From: a bacterium
Lineage (GTDB): Bacteria > Armatimonadota > HRBIN16
NCBI GenBank assembly: GCA_025057335.1
Contig: JANWXG010000092.1
Location: forward strand, 3,267 to 8,888
DNA: 5,622 nucleotides
Direction of reading: 5' to 3'
Below, one piece after another: positions 4,736 through 5,622 of the stretch (the stretch's first letter is position 1; every line of letters begins with the position of its first letter). The notes under the pieces are model-generated. The model was not told the origin of the DNA. It did not search any database and saw nothing but the letters and a program-made list of their open reading frames with translations. The translations under genes and the position numbers were made by a program.

Positions 4736-5622
4736 ATGGATAGCGTCAGGTTGGGCATAGACACATCAGAGGACACCCATGCTGCAGAGCAACAGGCTCC
4801 GCGCAAACCGTCGGCAGGCGTCTCCTGGCGTGCTGTGCTGATAGGTATCTTGCTCCTCCCGCTGAACGTGTACTGGGTCATTGTGGCGGAGCTGTACTGG
4901 TACGCCATCCTCACGCTCAACCCACTTTTCGTGACGCCGGTGTTCTACCTGTTCGTGCTGGTGCTCCTCAACGCCCTGCTTCGTCGCTTCGCAGCACGCT
5001 GGGCGCTCACCTCCGCAGAGCTCGTCGTTATCTACCTGATGCTGGTGGTCTCCTGCACGGTCGCCACACACGACTTCCTCATCAATCTTATCTCGCTGAT
5101 GGGATGGGCGCGATGGTTCGCCTCGCCGTCTAACCGCTGGGAGGACACGCTGTTTCCCCACCTGCCTCGCTGGCTGCTGGTGTGGGATAAGGAGCTTTTG
5201 GAAGGCTTCTTTCAAGGCAACAGTACGCTTTACCGAATAGAAGTGTTGAAGATGTGGGCGGCTCCGCTGGCGTTCTGGAGCCTGTTCATCCTCATCGCGG
5301 GCTGGACGATGCTCTGTCTGAACACGCTCTTCCGCCGCGCGTGGATGGACCAGACGCGCCTCTCCTTTCCCATCGTGCGTCTGCCTCTGGCACTCACTGA
5401 ACCTTTCACCCCCGGCGCGATGATACGCACGCGCGCCCTGTGGTTGGGCTTCCTCGTAGCGGCGGGGTTAGACCTGCTCAACGGCTTGCACGAGTGGTTT
5501 CCCAGCCTACCACACTTCCCAACGCGCGCCGTGCCCATCCAGTTCACACAGCCCCCTTGGACGGCGGTGGGCTGGTTCGTGCGTACTTTCTACCCATTCG
5601 CCATTGGGCTGGCGTACCTAGT
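4736..5622 (+). CDS. DUF6785-like multi-pass membrane protein (3' truncated by window)
   Basis: The first 295 codons of a longer gene are present and the frame is open to the window edge. A polar N-terminus (1-30) precedes hydrophobic, probably membrane-spanning segments at about 33-51, 63-82, 94-118, 176-199 and 234-250, with another starting near 285. Recognisable stretches are LNPLFVTPVFYLFVLVLLNA (61-80), YLMLVVSCTVATHDFLINL (100-118), FPHLPRWLLVWDKE (140-153), and a conserved-looking loop TRLSFPIVRLPLAL (207-220). These match my memory of DUF6785 family proteins of Armatimonadota and Planctomycetota. Their function is unknown; some loop features recall oligopeptide-type transporters, which is only a guess. 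ATG 4736 is the first start after an in-frame stop at 4727. The purine-rich GAGAGG touches it directly, leaving no normal spacing, so TTG at 4751 is an alternative. Confidence 0.8.
   Translation, partial: MDSVRLGIDTSEDTHAAEQQAPRKPSAGVSWRAVLIGILLLPLNVYWVIVAELYWYAILTLNPLFVTPVFYLFVLVLLNALLRRFAARWALTSAELVVIYLMLVVSCTVATHDFLINLISLMGWARWFASPSNRWEDTLFPHLPRWLLVWDKELLEGFFQGNSTLYRIEVLKMWAAPLAFWSLFILIAGWTMLCLNTLFRRAWMDQTRLSFPIVRLPLALTEPFTPGAMIRTRALWLGFLVAAGLDLLNGLHEWFPSLPHFPTRAVPIQFTQPPWTAVGWFVRTFYPFAIGLAYL

Noticed and set aside
4056..4920. Minus-strand open frames with LEGEAPAEP and SEAS-type peptides
   Set aside because: These peptides are translations of the interspersed repeats, a known source of spurious proteins; the right part is antisense to the membrane protein gene.
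4766..5547. Minus-strand open frames opposite the membrane protein
   Set aside because: Composition is His/Gln/Arg-rich without any motif, while the plus strand gives a coherent hydrophobic protein throughout.

Overview
The window looks like chromosomal DNA from a GC-rich (by eye about 60%) bacterium. The best clue to its identity is the membrane protein at the right edge. It resembles the large DUF6785-type proteins I associate mainly with Armatimonadota and Planctomycetota. A secreted beta-helix protein and dense families of short interspersed palindromes fit that setting. An uncultured, possibly thermophilic Armatimonadota-like organism is my best guess, but this is inference.

Layout: positions 1-309 (+) are the last 102 codons of a right-handed parallel beta-helix protein. 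It converges on a minus-strand operon of two genes: a SpoIIIAA/Ycf45-type AAA ATPase with a C-terminal R3H domain (938-2557), followed by dTMP kinase (342-941). The two overlap by four bases (ATGA), so translational coupling is likely. Next comes about 610 bp without a gene (2558-3166), holding the ATPase gene's leader and a cluster of palindromic repeats. A phytanoyl-CoA dioxygenase-family gene (3167-4027, minus) follows. Its near-consensus sigma-70 promoter and strong ribosome binding site settle its start. A second gap of about 710 bp (4028-4735) holds a possible gene remnant and several families of interspersed repeats. The window ends inside a plus-strand multi-pass membrane protein (4736-5622).

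The genes do not form one obvious pathway. tmk makes dTDP for DNA synthesis and the R3H ATPase is a predicted nucleic-acid-binding ATPase, so that pair is the only clear functional unit. The dioxygenase appears to be transcribed alone from its own promoter. The most interesting non-coding signals are (i) repeats whose stems show compensatory base changes between copies, (ii) a hairpin lying exactly between the Shine-Dalgarno sequence and start codon of the ATPase gene, and (iii) a nested array of unrelated repeat families next to a coding-like fragment. I saw no clear sign of a new defence or mobile system.
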